Shown: positions 25,045 to 38,899, numbered from the stretch's first letter. The stretch is DNA of 64,000 nt from Sinonovacula constricta (GCA_007844125.1 CM017567.1:32692165-32756164), one strand, 5' to 3'. Numbers and translations are program-made. Notes: generated by a model not told the origin, from the letters alone.

Positions 25045-27735
25045 GTATAAATTAATATAACAGTGTGAGAAAAAAAGTAACATACTTGTTATACATTCAT
25101 AAACATTATTGACCAATAGCCAATGACTTACCAATAGGAATATTTTCTGCAATAAACAAGAGAATATGTTGCAAAATCATAATGAGCTTTGCTATATCAT
25201 ATTTTTGCATTTAGCACTCATCAAGTATTGGTATTCATAATTATCACATAACTTACGGTGCGAGCGTGAGGTAAGATTCATGCGTTATCTAACGTCAGTT
25301 TATGCTTAAATATATGATCAAGTAGTATCCACATTTTTTAATGTTTCCGTATATTAATCAGTGTTATTGGCTGCAAATATGCCAGAAATTCCTTAAAGTA
25401 ACAAGCAAGGAAAACATGAAGCGATATTAATAAAACTTTATATATACGATACAACATTCGCATTCAATCTTTTCTCACACGACATTCAATTTATTGACAT
25501 TATGAACAAGGTATCTTAATTGAGAATGCGGCTCTTAAGAAAGATTATAAATGGAGATTCGAAGTTCACAATAAATTAGCTGTTCTTACTAAAATAGCTT
25601 GTAGGTCTGTAGTAACACAATCTCAAATCAACTAACGGACAATGGACAATGTCCGTGTCAAGAGACCGGTCGCAATAACTCAGGAGGTAGAGCGTCGACT
25701 TGCGGATCGGGAGGTCGTGGGTTCGAATCCCGGCCGGGTCAAACCAAAGACTTTAAAGTTGATAGTTATGACTTCCCTTCTAACGCTCGGGGCTAAGGGG
25801 ACAGCATTACGCCTAATTCGTCGGTGTAAGTATAATGACCGGCCGGGTTCAGTCCCCGGGCACCTCATAAGTGCCCATGTGCTATAATGATAGAAATGTC
25901 GCTGCGCAGTATCGGCAAAAATGCCGGGCTAATTCCATCCCCATTCCCGTGTTAAGAGCTATTTGATCGGTAACTTCTAGAATCCGTCTAGAAATATTAA
26001 CCCTTGTAAGTTAATATGATATAGACATACATGTATATTGCAGCGAGAAACGTGTTTCTGAAGGCAATTAATTGGCAGTTTGTTGATACCGCTACTATAA
26101 TCCATTTATGTTATCTTTTAACTTAGTTTTTTAAAGTCTTTGTATATTTGGTTTAGGAATATGTTGGGCATTCAAACAGAAGTCTTTCGTAAAATGACCT
26201 TAAAGTAATTGTTAGACCAAACAGATACACAGAAAGCCGAATTAAACTAAACATATTTCCAAAAGCTTTCTTTTATAGTGACTTTGTTGAACATTTTCGC
26301 TTTAATGTAAAAGAGAAAACAACAGTATTTACTCATTACCATTGGAACGTCTCAGTTTCTAAACTGTGTGCGTACTAATTTGTGTACATTAAACTTTTTA
26401 AAGATCAGGAATATATATATATACAGGAAACAGAGAAATGCTAATACTGGCAACAAAAATCTAAGTTTATCATCAGCAATATAAATTTATATTTGTTTCT
26501 CAATTTCGTTTCTTACAGTGTACTACTTAGCATTTCAGTTTCTTTCTTAAAAAAATGAACAAAATTTGCGCTATATGTAAATGGATTTGTGCAAGTTAAG
26601 ACAAGTGTTTGTTGATAAACATTTGAATGAATACTTGTTATTTTGAATGGAATAGACAAATGATTCATATAAGCTGGCTACTTACTTAATTTCTAGGTAA
26701 CCAATTAATTCATACAATGTATACAATTATAAAAAACACAGATTATGTACGTTATTACTTTTTAATTTGGTATACTCAAAATTCTTATTGATTTCTTTCA
26801 TTCAAGGCAAAACTGAAAAATAGAATGAATTAAATCCTCTTAGAAAAAACAAAACACAAACCGACACGTTGAAGCAAGAGATAAAAATGTTTTGCTGGAT
26901 TGTCACACACACAAATTACAAGTCATGTTACATGTCCATAGTTTGTCTTGAAGGAAAATCCGGGTTCTGATCGTAAATCTTATTCATATAATAGCCGTAA
27001 ATATACATTTGACTTCGATGATCGTTACGTTGTCTACAATTGACAATAATTGCAAAAATGTGTGTGGTAATTAGAAGGCAAAATATACATATTAGACAAT
27101 TTAGAGTTCGTGAAAGAATAGATCCTTTAACCCTTCATGCATTTATCATATTTAATGCTTTGCAACACCATTTAAAGAACGCCTTTCTATAAACCATATA
27201 ATCCAAGAAATGTACATTTATGATAATAAGGAAAGAAGAGAGACAAAATCATTTTATGCCTTAGAATCCATGGTTTACGAAATAATCTTGCAATTAACAA
27301 CATGTTCTAGAATTGATATTTTTATCGGAAATCTGAAGCAGTATACTGTAAAAAGCAGTAGTCAACACCTGTGCGTCTTTGATTAAATTTTTGCCATTTT
27401 CCTCTCCATCTATTTATACACGTTTTCACATAGCAATACACAATATGTCAATTCATTTTCATGCCAGAGCAATATAGTACAAACATTTTCTATTGGTAAC
27501 ATTGATAATATCGACAATGACACATCCTGCCAAAAAATATTTCGTATATTTGGGACATAAATTGATAAATAATTTTGAAATGAGTAAACAGTATAACTTG
27601 AGAAATCATAACTAAAGCAGCGAAGGAATGATGAGTTACAAGTCAGTGACTGTAACCCCTCGCCCACTAACGCCAGAATACATCTTACAAAATATAACTC
27701 TGATGCCGTTTGCATGTTATAGATGCTATATACTA
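25045..27735. other. 2.7 kb right-arm-only block
   Basis: The left arm continues from about 13,480 to 13,330 where the right arm runs from 25,040 to 27,740, so most of this block is an insertion here or a deletion on the left. It contains the SINE at 25,662-25,990. The rest is AT-rich, and I recognise no gene or element ends. The open frame at 27,410-27,751 (minus) has no recognisable domain and lacks exon-like composition. Confidence 0.6.
25662..25990 (+). repeat. tRNA-derived SINE
   Basis: The head has an A box, TAACTCAGGAGGTAGAGCG (25,676-25,694), and a perfect B box, GGTTCGAATCC (25,720-25,730), spaced as in a tRNA. The body (ACTTTAAAGTTG, then CTTCCCTTCTAACGCTC) resembles the body of the SINE at 55,058-55,360. 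A second B-box-like GGGTTCAGTCCCC lies near 25,846. It is much more GC-rich than its surroundings. Open frames across it on both strands are by-products. Confidence 0.85.
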
Positions 27736-29469
27736 TTAACATTGCAACCATCTTTGAAATGTCATAACCCTGGTTAATTTTTTTGGTAGGAAATAGTTCA
27801 TTTTTCTTTAGGATTTTGGTTTAATTGCTTTCAGAATTACAGTAGCTATAAGTTTGGAGTAATTTTCAATTATTGATATAATTTCGATTCACGCTAATTA
27901 AGTATCGTGTCAGAACGACGCACTTAAACAAATGCGTCCAAGTAACATTATGATTAAATAAAGAGCTGTTTGCATGCTTAGGACAAATTAGCATTAGTGC
28001 TAGCCGATAAAACTCTTGCAAGGACACCGTGGATTAAACATGACAACCTCAATAATACATTAGTGCATGGAGCTATCAGCATCTTAATATCATTTGCATG
28101 TTTTTGTTTGAGAAATTTGTTTCACTTGTCTCTGATTCGGAAATATTTAAAACACCTTCATCTTGACTCATGTATTGTGTATTAGTATTTATAGTTATAA
28201 TTTATAATCATTTATAATCATTTGATTGATGATACACAAGGTGGCATAATATATGATACAATGTACCTATATAAATTATTTACTTGTGAATGAGAATTGC
28301 TACTTGTAATGCATTTGCAATCGGACATTTTACGACGAGCATATCTGTTTATCTGTAAGATGAGCTTAAAAGTAAATGTGTCTTTTAATTTTTTTCTGTA
28401 TTGATGCTAATGTCAAATTATGTACGAGTAATTTTCGATATTCATTCTTCATACGCAAATTCAAAGGGAAAGAATCTTAAAATTGCAAATGGGTGTTGAT
28501 TTTTACTGTGTGCAAAATATGCGAAATTGACTTTTCTTCAATCTGGAATACCAGGTTTTATGAGTATTTTAACATATATAACAATCTGACAAAACGATAG
28601 ACATAAGAAAATTCATGCAAGCTAAACTGAAATGTAACAGATTAATAAGTTGAACACATTTAAAGATGAAAAAGAAAACTAATATTTTCTTTACTGAATA
28701 TCCTTTACTGATATATTTTTAAGGCACTTGCCTCAAGAAAATGCATTTATTGAGCGATGACTTTAACTTCAAATTACTTATCGCACTTTGCACTTAATAA
28801 GGCTATAAAATAGACTCTTTGAAGTTTAGTATTTCTCGATATATAGTGCAATAAGGTCAATTAATAAAAATGCAAATAAAAAAGAATACATGCCTTATAC
28901 ACGTTTTAATATTGTTATGTCAAATATTATTATTAATTTGGTCACTCACAATCCCCATAGATTTTCATACATTATCGTTTTCTTATGAATATATAAATAT
29001 ATACAGATGTAAAATAAATAAATATTTCTGTGCGCTGCATTTGGTTCTACTAGTATTTAGTCCTTTTAACTTGATGTGTCATATATTTTGATTGTCCGTT
29101 ATTGTGATGAGGAAACGGCCTCTCTGATACTTTGAAAGGATAAGAAGATGTTTAAGAGGAAGCCAAAGAGATTATTTGTCAAGTATGTTTGATTTAATTG
29201 TCTTTTACGTGTTTCTATTTAAGAGTATTTGTTAGCCACGATATGGTTTTACATTTACCGACATTTTCATCCATCGTATTGTTATGAATATTTTATGAAA
29301 ATATCATAGGCAAAGGCAAACATGAGATGTGTACTAAGCATATAATCATTGTGTGAATAAGATTACCGTTTAAATTGCGGTATCAAGAACGGCGGCACAC
29401 GGCCCATATAATTGTCTTACTGTTACTATTATCTCTCGACGAAAACTGTGTTTTATTCACATAGACCAA

Positions 29470-29690
29470 TTTTCGTTTCATTGCTTGCATTTGAGAAACT
29501 CCTCAGAAAGTGCGAAGTTAGAGCTCTGTAAAAACGGTTTAAACACACCATTAGGTCGGTCCCTTTTGATAAATGATCGGTCTAAGATGGTAACTGTTAG
29601 GTATGTTTACTTTGTATAATCACTCATTACAGATTTGTTCTTATGTTCTTACATTTGATGTTGGTTTGCCTGTGAATGCCCACGTTCTGT
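29470..29690 (-). repeat. GTCGGCAAAAGG-family repeat, right-arm mate
   Basis: Mirror of 11,205-11,440: TTGCTTGCATTTGAGAAA, CTGTAAAAACGGTTTAAAC and GGTCCCTTTTG pair with the left arm. Confidence 0.7.
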
Positions 29691-29719
29691 ACCTTGCTAT
29701 ACCAGTAGGACTTTGTCAT

Positions 29720-29995
29720 ATTTTCTTATAGTGACTGATCGATAAGAATATACGAAAAAGTCTTATGAGCATTGCAACATATAGCATACCATGAGAAGGC
29801 ACATGACAAAGGCATTCACATGTCAGCCAAATGTAAAAGTAAGAACAAGTCTGCGGTGAATCATTTAACAAAAAGAGCAAAACCAACAGATCCCGACTTG
29901 GAACGGCCAGTCGGCAAAAAAAACAACAAAAAAACAATTGGTGTACTTAAACCGGTTTTACAGAGCTCTAACCTCGCACTTCCTGATTGAGGATA
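29720..29995 (+). repeat. GTCGGCAAAAGG-family repeat, best-preserved copy
   Basis: It reads AAGTCTTATGAGCATTGCAAC, GAGAAGGCACATGACAAAGG, ACATGTCAGCCAAATGTAAA, then CTTGGAACGGCCAGTCGGCA, GGTGTACTTAAACCGGTTTT and CCTCGCACTTCCTGA. It sits head to head with the arm copy at 29,470-29,690 and has no separate left-arm partner, so it inserted after the duplication. Its open frames are not conserved in other copies. Confidence 0.75.
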
Positions 29996-31869
29996 ATCCT
30001 TGTCCATGCTCTACTCTGACAAAAAGTATGTTAATTGTATCTGATTTAGTTTTTAAACCTAATGTTGTCAGAGGTGGCCTTATTTAGAGAAGTTCAATTC
30101 CAATAAATTATCAGACAAACTATATTCGGTCAACTTAATTAAACATGGTAAAGTAAACATCTTGTAATAAATATTTCGTTTTTTTTTCAATACTACTTCT
30201 GCCAGTGATGAATCAGTATTTCTTGGCAAAACATAATGCACTTGATTCCGTCATCATTATTGACATTTGATGAATTCATAGAGCAGAATTTAATGCGACA
30301 ATATGCGTCCTAAATCCTTTATAAGCGGACGTGTCTTACATAAATAAAGATTGTTCCTTATCGGCTTACCGTTTAATAAAGCATGCAACGCACTTGTCTT
30401 ATTTAGCGATAACAATGCAATCTGCTAAATACATTAAATCAAGTAAACTTGTATTTCAATGACAGGAACAAGTCAGTTAATACCTTTGTGCCAGCAATTA
30501 CAAGAGCAGATACATACCTTATTATAGTAATTACGTAAATAAAAAGAAGTTTCTCAGTAGTTTGCTCAATCCACTGTATTATTTTGTCTGCCACATGCAC
30601 GCGGAGTCTCATTGAAATTCTGCTTGGAAAAGTCCGATGGCAAGTTTTTCTATAAACAAGTAAAGTACGGCACTTGTATGCCTTGAATTTTGGTTATGAA
30701 ATTGTTGTAGTTTAATATATTGCTATATTATTAACTCTTACTTAAAATTGTTAATGTTACGTTGTGTATGTTTGATTTGTTTAATTTAAATTGCATTTGT
30801 TGCGAGTCAAATGTTATGCCCTCTTCTACTATGTGTATGTGGCTTGTCCCATGCGTCCAAATATAATTAAATATAATTCGGTGCTGCATATAATTTTAAA
30901 CAATGGACATTTCACGGCATTGTAAATCCTTCAATAACACTACTGTTTTTCTGTTTTTGTAGTTTTTTAGCAAGCAAAAATGTTCAAGAATTAAACATGA
31001 ACTCGACGGCGACCTTTCATTTTTTGCATTGTTGATTTCTAGTTGTCAGATATAAATGTAATATTTTTTTTTTTCATTGGTAGATGGTTACTGAGTTGGA
31101 TTGCAGCAGTTAGTGATAACCCGGTCCCTGTCAGTCCGTGCGTAGGTGGTGTGGTTATTCTTGTTTTATAAACAAACTTCTAAATTCGTTAAAAACTCAA
31201 AAAATATTTTTACACCCTGTAAACAAATTGGCTTTTGGAGCTGTTCCATGCATTTGCTTTATTAAACAGAATCGTCAGAATACTTTCAGCGAAACTACAA
31301 TAGTGTTAAAGGTGGTATCCAACTGTTTGCCTATGTTAAATACATTTCCAAATATCTAACCACTGCTTTGGAGAATAAGAGCATGCTTTTTGCATAAACC
31401 CATCACTGAGTCATTAAAACACAATTTCAAACACAAATTTTATTGTTAGCTTGTACTTATAACAAAATTACTCTAAATATAAGTCTTTATAACTCTATAA
31501 ATATTGGTTTCTGCTAAAATAGATATCGAAGTCAGAGCGTATTACCCGGAAGACTATATAAAAAGTAAAATCGTCACATCGAAGTAAATCGACATTCTCT
31601 TAAAAGTCGTATTCGTTACAAATCAAATATGCATGCAGTCGTCTTCTCTTAAACTTAACCTTGATTTGTATATGCAGAATCAAGAAAGGAATTTTTATTG
31701 GCTAAGGGATTGCTGTAATTAACATTCCCTCAGGTTCATTCAATTCCAGCATGTAATATATTGTCAATACAGGCAGGCGCATGTAGACCAAAAGCAAGAA
31801 GTAAAAGACAAGATAACGTATTTTGACACGCAGCAACACACATATTTCTTGAAGTAAATATCACTAGAA

Positions 31870-32920
31870 TACCTTGGGTCTAGCTATGGAGAGTAAGTTC
31901 CAGATAGCATTATGAAATGTTGTTATACATTATAAACATTTGAACGTTAAAGATGTATATCCTATTTTATAAAGCATATTTAAAATTAGGATATGTTGCT
32001 GCAAGACAAATGTTAATATATAAGAAATTTAATGTTAAAGGTTAATGCTTCTTTTTATACTAATTGCGGATTAAACCAGCATGTTTTTTTTTTAAATTTC
32101 TATTCTACTTATTCCCGTGTAATTCACGACGCATTCTTATCATGCTTTCTTCGTTACATTTATATAAAATGCTTAAAATATTTTTGATGTACATGCTTGT
32201 ATGTCCCTTATGTGCATTTGACAGTCTATGTGTGTTTGTTTGTTTATTGCGTTAATCGTCCCACCAACAGTATTTCAGTTGTCTGGAGACGGTGACAGTC
32301 TATATTTATATCAACTATGACTATGTTATAACAAAAACATATATGTAAAGAAAACATACAGATATGGATGTAAGCCTTCAGTGAACGTAGAAAAAATGTC
32401 TACATTTGTGATCATGCCCATTTTTTAAATAACGTAGAAATAACTGATTACTATTTATTTTATGAGTAGAGAATAAGTCTCCGTACATCACGATGAAATA
32501 GCTTATCAAAGCCCGTAAAAATAAGTATTATCTGAACATTCGGGTAACGGAATAAGAAATGTGATAGCTAAAAATTGTTTGAAATATATTTTCTTTTCTA
32601 TTGAAAATATACAAATTGTAATGCTTTGAATATTTATGAATATTTAAAGCACTCTACATTACTGGTCCATTCTTTAATAGTTTCATTACTAATGCAATAG
32701 TTGTTATATTTGTAGTCTTTATCAGTTTGAATATATCATTTGGATAGGAAAAGACGAGAAATGGCCTATTTAAATTACCACAAATATTTAAATTTGAACT
32801 TCTTCTAGACAAAGTCACAAATAGTAAATGATAAAGTGACAAAAACGCAGAGACGAGACATTACACAAAAATGGTAAAAGCAACAGTGACGGCCTTGGAA
32901 CAATCATTCGGCAAAAGGAC
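31870..32920. other. About 1 kb right-arm-only block with two repeat pieces
   Basis: The left arm passes from about 9,300 to about 9,230 while the right arm runs through this block. It contains a SINE tail (32,230-32,299, minus) and a GTCGGCAAAAGG-family copy (32,640-32,945). No gene is seen. Confidence 0.55.
32230..32299 (-). repeat. 5'-truncated SINE tail
   Basis: The minus strand reads GTCTCCAGACAACTGAAATA, then CTGTTGGTGGGACGATTAAC, then CAATAAACAAACAAACA. This is the same tail as the SINE at 55,058-55,360. The tRNA head is absent, consistent with 5' truncation on insertion. Confidence 0.75.
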
Positions 32921-32945
32921 CGACTCGTCTAGTTTGCGTAAACTT
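32640..32945 (+). repeat. GTCGGCAAAAGG-family repeat
   Basis: It aligns with 38,930-39,130: both carry CAGAGACGAGACATWACACA, then GCCTTGGAACAATCATTCGG or GTCTTGGAACGGTCAGTCGG, then CAAAAGG.CC.ACT. The two copies share about 200 bases. Confidence 0.65.
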
Positions 32946-33989
32946 ATGTTTCATTTCTTTCAAAACCTGACACACGTTATACACTGTGCATTCCTTTGTG
33001 CTTATTTTTTCTATAGGGATATCTCGGAATAGCAATCGTACATTAATTACAGCTAATTCAAAAAAAATCCTCATTTGGACACAATGCATTCAAAATGAAA
33101 ATATGAACGCTACCTTTTTGTGGTACACAAGATAGAAATCAGAGGCTTGGATAATTCAAGAAGTAGAAAAGAAAACTACATGCTTGGTCTCTCATACATG
33201 TAAAGATATCATTCTGTCTGCCTCAGTCGATTTGTATCAGACTTCACCAAAAGAGACATTGTTGATCCTCTCTAATTCGAAGGCAGCTTTGTTTCTTGCA
33301 TCTTTACAGCGATGTTTGTCACATACCAGTACATAGTGTTTTTCCCTCTAATAAATACGACAGTATGAAAAACTCGTGAGAACCGGTTACATCGCAACCA
33401 TAATTATGTATTCAGATTCACATGTACGCACTGTCTAAGGTGCCTGGTATATATTATTTCATTGCAATGTTTTATTTCACTCCAGCAATTAATACTAGCT
33501 GATGTTCAGGCTTTGCAGTAATGGGATTCCATCCTTACGTTCATTTTAGTTTATTTGTCTAGGGAAACTGGATAAAGCTAATGCCGATTGAAGTCACCGG
33601 AGGCTTCTTTAGCTTCTTTACAACATGCCTACATAAATATCTGTAAGGCAACGCCTTAATGTGAGCATCTCTTAGTTTAAATATCAAATGGATTTGGACA
33701 CTTCATGCAACTGTTTAAGTTAAAATCACAGTATACTAAAGAAATTAATATAATAATGATTAATGATTAATCACTGTATTTAATATAAATATACGACATT
33801 TTTTTGATATTGCTATTGATATTATTGATAAAATGTACTGACTTGATGTAAGAAAAATATGTAGGTTAATACTTAGTATGGTAGGACGTTAAGAGATTCT
33901 AATTATTGAAACATTTTCGATTGCAAATGGTGCACTGGTATGTTGAATCCAAAATTTGAATGCGATTTTCCAAGTCTGTACCTGTTCGA

Positions 33990-34125
33990 TTTTCACTTTT
34001 TGTTAAATGTCTCATCATAGATTTGTTCTTACTTTTACTTTTGGCTGGCATGTGAGTACCTTTGTCATGTGCTTAATAAATGTTGCAATTCTCATTGGAC
34101 TTTGTTATATATTCTCACTTATTTT
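33990..34125 (-). repeat. GTCGGCAAAAGG-family repeat, right-arm mate
   Basis: The reverse complement contains AAGTCCAATGAGAATTGCAAC, GCACATGACAAAGGTACTCA and GCCAGCCAAAAGTAAAAGTA. It pairs with 8,235-8,345. Confidence 0.65.
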
Positions 34126-34371
34126 TAAGGTTTTCTCCAAATTAATTTAAAATGTCAATATATGTCGACAAAAAAGCATTTGACACAAATGCAATAAGAA
34201 AGGTTTGAGTTAAACCTTCTTTACTAATCATTAAACATATAACTTAAGGAATACATGTACATTGAGTCAATTTTTTATCGAAAATCACATACTAAAGAAT
34301 GTTTATAAAATTAAGATTCTTTAGTTATTACTCATTTAGTTTTTTTCCTTTATTAAAGAATGCCCTAACCT

Positions 34372-34640
34372 TCAATATTTTTTTATGAAATAAATTGATA
34401 TACCTTGTTTTAGTACCAGTTCTGGCAAATAAATTAATTTGTGAATGACAACTTTATCCTGCACAAGCACGCTTGTTATGGTAATCTCATGGTATCCCCA
34501 TTGTACGTGTGCGTGCGGGTTTGCGTCCATCTGCTTTTCAACGATTGCTTGTAAAAAGACTTTCTGTAAGGCTAAAAAGACGGGCTCAACATTAGTTTTC
34601 TTAATTACCATGACAGGGATGCCGCCCGCGCCACCTCATA
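34372..34640 (-). CDS. Candidate coding exon or gene fragment, unidentified
   Basis: A block of raised GC content, absent from the left arm, is open on the minus strand from just after a stop near 34,637. The frame begins GGAGGIPVMVIKKTNVEPVF and continues through KQMDANPHAHVQWGYHEITI to about 34,372. A consensus-like donor (AAACAAG then GTATAT) occurs near 34,407. No good acceptor is seen upstream; the only AG is in an AT-rich, not pyrimidine-rich, context. The plus strand is also open here and ends in an excellent donor (TTACAAG then GTAAGTA, at 34,668-34,669), so coding strand is uncertain. I prefer minus because its residue composition is more protein-like, whereas the plus frame is cysteine-heavy. 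I recognise no family. Confidence 0.3.
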
Positions 34641-34959
34641 TGATATTTATATATACCAACTTACAAGGTAAGTACGAATTCGACAAAAGGTGAATATTTT
34701 AATATTCGAAACCATACTCTTTAAACAAAATAAATGTTACTATATGTCCCTGGTTGTAGCTTTCCTCACAATAATATTTAGTTTTATAAACACTTTACAG
34801 TTTTATGCACTTATAAGCCATCCTGCATCTATGCCAATGGTCCTATCTTAAGATTGACACAATTAAGGGTCGCAGGAACTTTTCACACCTCTTTGCAACA
34901 TTTCTTAGAAATGGTTTGTTGATGTTTACATCATGTTCTATAGACCCTTTTACAGTCAA

Positions 34960-35660
34960 GCATTTACATTGCTTTGAAAATTCACGCTGACTGACAGGTT
35001 GATGATACTACATAAATACAATCAGTTAATCGATAATTAGGACAATCATTAAAATAATTCTGTTTCTTTATCTCTCCGGCAGTGCCCGATAACGTTGACG
35101 CAACACAACGTGAGCAGTCCTGAACGTGGAATTGCACAGGATGTATTATTTCCAATTTTTGCTTGCTCTACTTATTTAACATTTCATTTGTGGAAAATCC
35201 TTATTGCTTTTATTTTATACATTAAATCGATTTACAAATGTTTTCCCCTGCTGGTTTGACTTGTTTTTAAAAGATTAAAATTTCCTTCTTGTTAGACAAT
35301 TATGTATCTTAGTTTTTTATATATGACGTCACTGCATTTTGTCGTATGGAGCTATTTATTAGGTCATATTATAAGGCATTGCTTTGACTTATTTATTTCA
35401 AACTTTCCTCCTCTCAGAAGGAAATGTTCTAATGCTTTTTTCCATATTTTGCATATTTACTTAATTTGTTATAGTTACAGTTATGTTTGTAAATATTATT
35501 TTTTTAAATACCAATGCAGCTGCCTACTGTGGGTTGGCTCACTTTATAGGAATATTGTTCCTACATTTCGAAAACACTAAAACAAAATGCGAGTTGGTGA
35601 ACCCGCCACAAACCAGGTGTTGGCATTCCATTTTGTCATTTTTCCGACTGAAAGTTTTAA
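34960..35660 (-). repeat. GTCGGCAAAAGG-family repeat, right-arm mate
   Basis: Mirror of 7,035-7,770: ATCTCTCCGGCAGTGCCCGATA, CGTGAGCAGTCC.GAACGTGG and CCACAAACCAGGTGTTGG all pair. The part at 34,860-35,000 also matches 39,910-40,090 in reverse, confirming a dispersed unit that is more than a palindrome block. Confidence 0.65.
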
Positions 35661-37429
35661 GTCGCTAACTTTATTGCCTTTTTTTCATTGTTTTGTCATT
35701 TTTTCATTACCCTATATGTACGTTCGTCTTATGTCAGATAAAATATTTGTGGCATTTCTGATAAGACCGTTTTAGTACATTAGTCTATAAACTGGAGTTT
35801 CTAGTGCTCTGAGTATATACAACATTATAACCAACGTTACCAACGACACGTTGTATGCTCTGTACCGTGTATGCTATTTGGATCATTTTATATAAAGCAC
35901 GCGTCTATCAAAAGTCATAGCTAATAATTTAGTGTCTTTCGATGCAGTTTAAATTTAAGGCAAATATATGTGTTTCCAAGGGCTAAACCTGTCCTCATTA
36001 TTTCGTTATACAAAGTATTGGTTAAATAAGCATTATTGTCATATCTTTCGACAATGAACTACTATAAAGATTGATTTATTCGATCACTTTCAATGTAAAG
36101 AAGACAAAATTAGCCACTTCAAACTACTTAAAATTTGTTTAAATGTTATCCCCCATCCTTTTTTCACAGATCGTTTATAGTCAGATTTGTGCGAGGCATT
36201 AAAATATGAATTTAGTTCCGTGATTATATTTCTTTAATGCATTTTTGACAAGAGTACAAAGTCTGGAATAAAATGAATATTGACATGCGATATGATCTTC
36301 TAATGGAAACTAAAAATATGCCTGCGTGTGTTTAGTAGGATTTCTGAAGACGCCATGTTGTTATTTCCGGATGTTTTAGGTATATTTATATAATTTATGT
36401 ATATTTCTGATAGTAGTTTTCTTATAACACTCTAACACAATGCTGATTAAATAATTTACTAGTTTAATGTTAGGTTGGATATTTAGTTAAAAATTCAAGG
36501 CCGTGGACTCTTTACAATGAAATGTTAACAATGTGAATATGTAAAGCTAAGCTTTAAATTTGGTGGCATTTATCAAATCGAAATATAAAATTTAATTTTC
36601 ATTACTTGCAAAATCTGACAAACATTTTAGAAACGCTATAACACTTTTGCCATTTAACGACACAGCTTTCTTCCAAGTGCTCTTCTGGGATATCTCAGTT
36701 TAAGTGGTTTCGCCTTTCATGAGTATTAAGACTCCATCTAGGCTATAATGCTGCATTTCAATATAGCGCTATGTTGTTATAAATGAACATACTCTTTGTA
36801 TTATTCAGAAAATAAATTCCAAAACCTAGAAGCAAACTACATGAGGGATAACAAAAACATTTTTTTGTGTGTGAATAAAAGAATGGTATGGCATAACATA
36901 TAAAAATCATTAAAACGTTTCGACCGAAGAATGAATACAGATCGTCGTCTATAAACGCACTCTCCGTGCAAACTTATAGAAACAACACGTGCAAACAATA
37001 GGAATACAATACAATAACATAAAGAATTAAATTATTTCTTCTTTGAATGACAATGTGTAGTTAAGCTGTTTTGTCGATAACTATAGCTAATATACATATG
37101 CCGGCCACAGTTATGAAAAAGCTGAATTTTGGAAGCACACAATATTGACCCTGCATGACCTTAACGACTCGCAATCAATTATTCTTGCCTGGGAAAACGT
37201 AGTTTGTATACAGAACACATGCGCATGCCTAATGACTCTATATGCATCAATTGCGTCCTGACATGCATCAAATATTAATATTATTACTGTAAACTGTTTA
37301 AAGTGGAAAGTCATTATATAGCCATAATTCAGATACAATGTTTATACAGGAAAAGCAGTTTTATGAATCAACAATGCCGCGTACAAATATCACTGATTGA
37401 CTATAAGAAAGGGTTAAATATGTTTGCGA

Positions 37430-37490
37430 ACTTTTGTTAGGTCAAGTGCTCCACTGACAATGCATTACCTACTAGGCCGAGATATTTGCG
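37430..37490 (-). repeat. Weak tRNA-like/SINE head
   Basis: The minus strand reads TATCTCGGCCTAGTAGGTAATGC followed by AGTGGAGCACTTGACC, similar to an A box and anticodon arm. The B box is poor (AAAGTTCGCAAAC). Confidence 0.3.
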
Positions 37491-38498
37491 ATATCCTGCG
37501 CGTGGCATCTGCTGCTCTGAACCAGGTTATGTAATAATCTATGTATTTTGTATCATCTCAGCATCTTAGTCTAAAGATAGCTTACTATACGGGTTTCGCG
37601 GGGGAATGGCGAACCTGGGATTTTAAATTCATATCACACGGGTGTAAGAGGTAGTACTTAATTTCAATTCGGTTTATTTTGGTCAAATCTGGTTTCATGT
37701 ATGAGCATTTATTTTAGACTTAATTTGTAAACTGCATTCCTGTAGATGTAAATGTAGTTACTCTAATGTAACTTTTGTCCCAATGTGCACTTTATATTGA
37801 GAAAAGGTTTGCATCCGAAAACCTGTCCGCTTCCAAATTACATCGTACATTTGATTTAAAGTAGAATAAATTGACTATTGATTGCAATCCTTTTGCCACG
37901 TAAGGGTAAAACTTACCACCTTAACAGCGCTTCTTAGAGCTTTTAATATAAACCCAATTAAGCGTTTAACAAAGATGTAATTTAAGGTTTGCTTTATTTA
38001 TGCGGCACGTTATGCTATTGTCCGTCCACAGTATAACACTATGACCCGCTGCTATGAACTAAACTAAGCAAATTAATATAAGACAGCAAATGTCACTTAA
38101 AATCCACGAGCTCTTTGAACTATTTTTTGTACAAAGATTATAAAGATCGTATTTATACTGATATCTGTTTTCAATAAAAGTTTATCGCTCAAAGCGCTTG
38201 AAATTTATTTGGGCTATCCTTTACAAGTATGCCACATCATTGTGCCTTGTTTGATTGATGCTTCTCACGATAGCTGTATTTAATGAGTCATTGTAATCAG
38301 CCTCAGGCAAATAAGCTTAACATCAAATATGGTAGCGAACGACGATATGTGACGATATGTGCTGATTAAAGACATTTTATATATGGTTTAGTTAGCATGA
38401 ATGCCAAACAAGATTTAAGTTATACAAGCGTACAATCTTTTTTAAAGATGGAAGATTGAATTTTATTCATATCCATATAAACTTTCTTCAATAACTCA

Positions 38499-38612
38499 CA
38501 CAGACTTACACACAAGTGCACACGCAAGCACACACATGCACACACACGCACACACACAGACAGACGCACACACAAACACACGCACATACACACAACACAA
38601 CACACACACACA
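38499..38612. repeat. Imperfect (CA)n microsatellite
   Basis: CA-rich run broken by single substitutions. The minus-strand frame through it is a low-complexity artefact. Confidence 0.9.
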
Positions 38613-38899
38613 AGATAAATAACTGAATAAAATGTACCGGACTAGCAATTCTAAAGAATCAGGTTGTACAGAACATCCTTTATGAAATAGACATTCGCAG
38701 AGAATTCCTATAATCTTTTTGCCATAGCACGTAATGTATAGCTAGGAAATGTATGATTTGTAAGAGTATAGCCTCTGTATGTCTGGCTAGGCAGCTAATA
38801 ATAGATAACAATAGCCTTGTTGAGGAAGTTATATATCCTATCATATGGAATTCTTCATCTTTTATCATTTTGTGTCACAAAACTACAATAGCCAGCAGA

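Noticed and set aside
25642..25887. 81-codon plus frame and 62-codon minus frame
   Set aside because: Both lie in a tRNA-derived SINE whose A and B boxes are clear.
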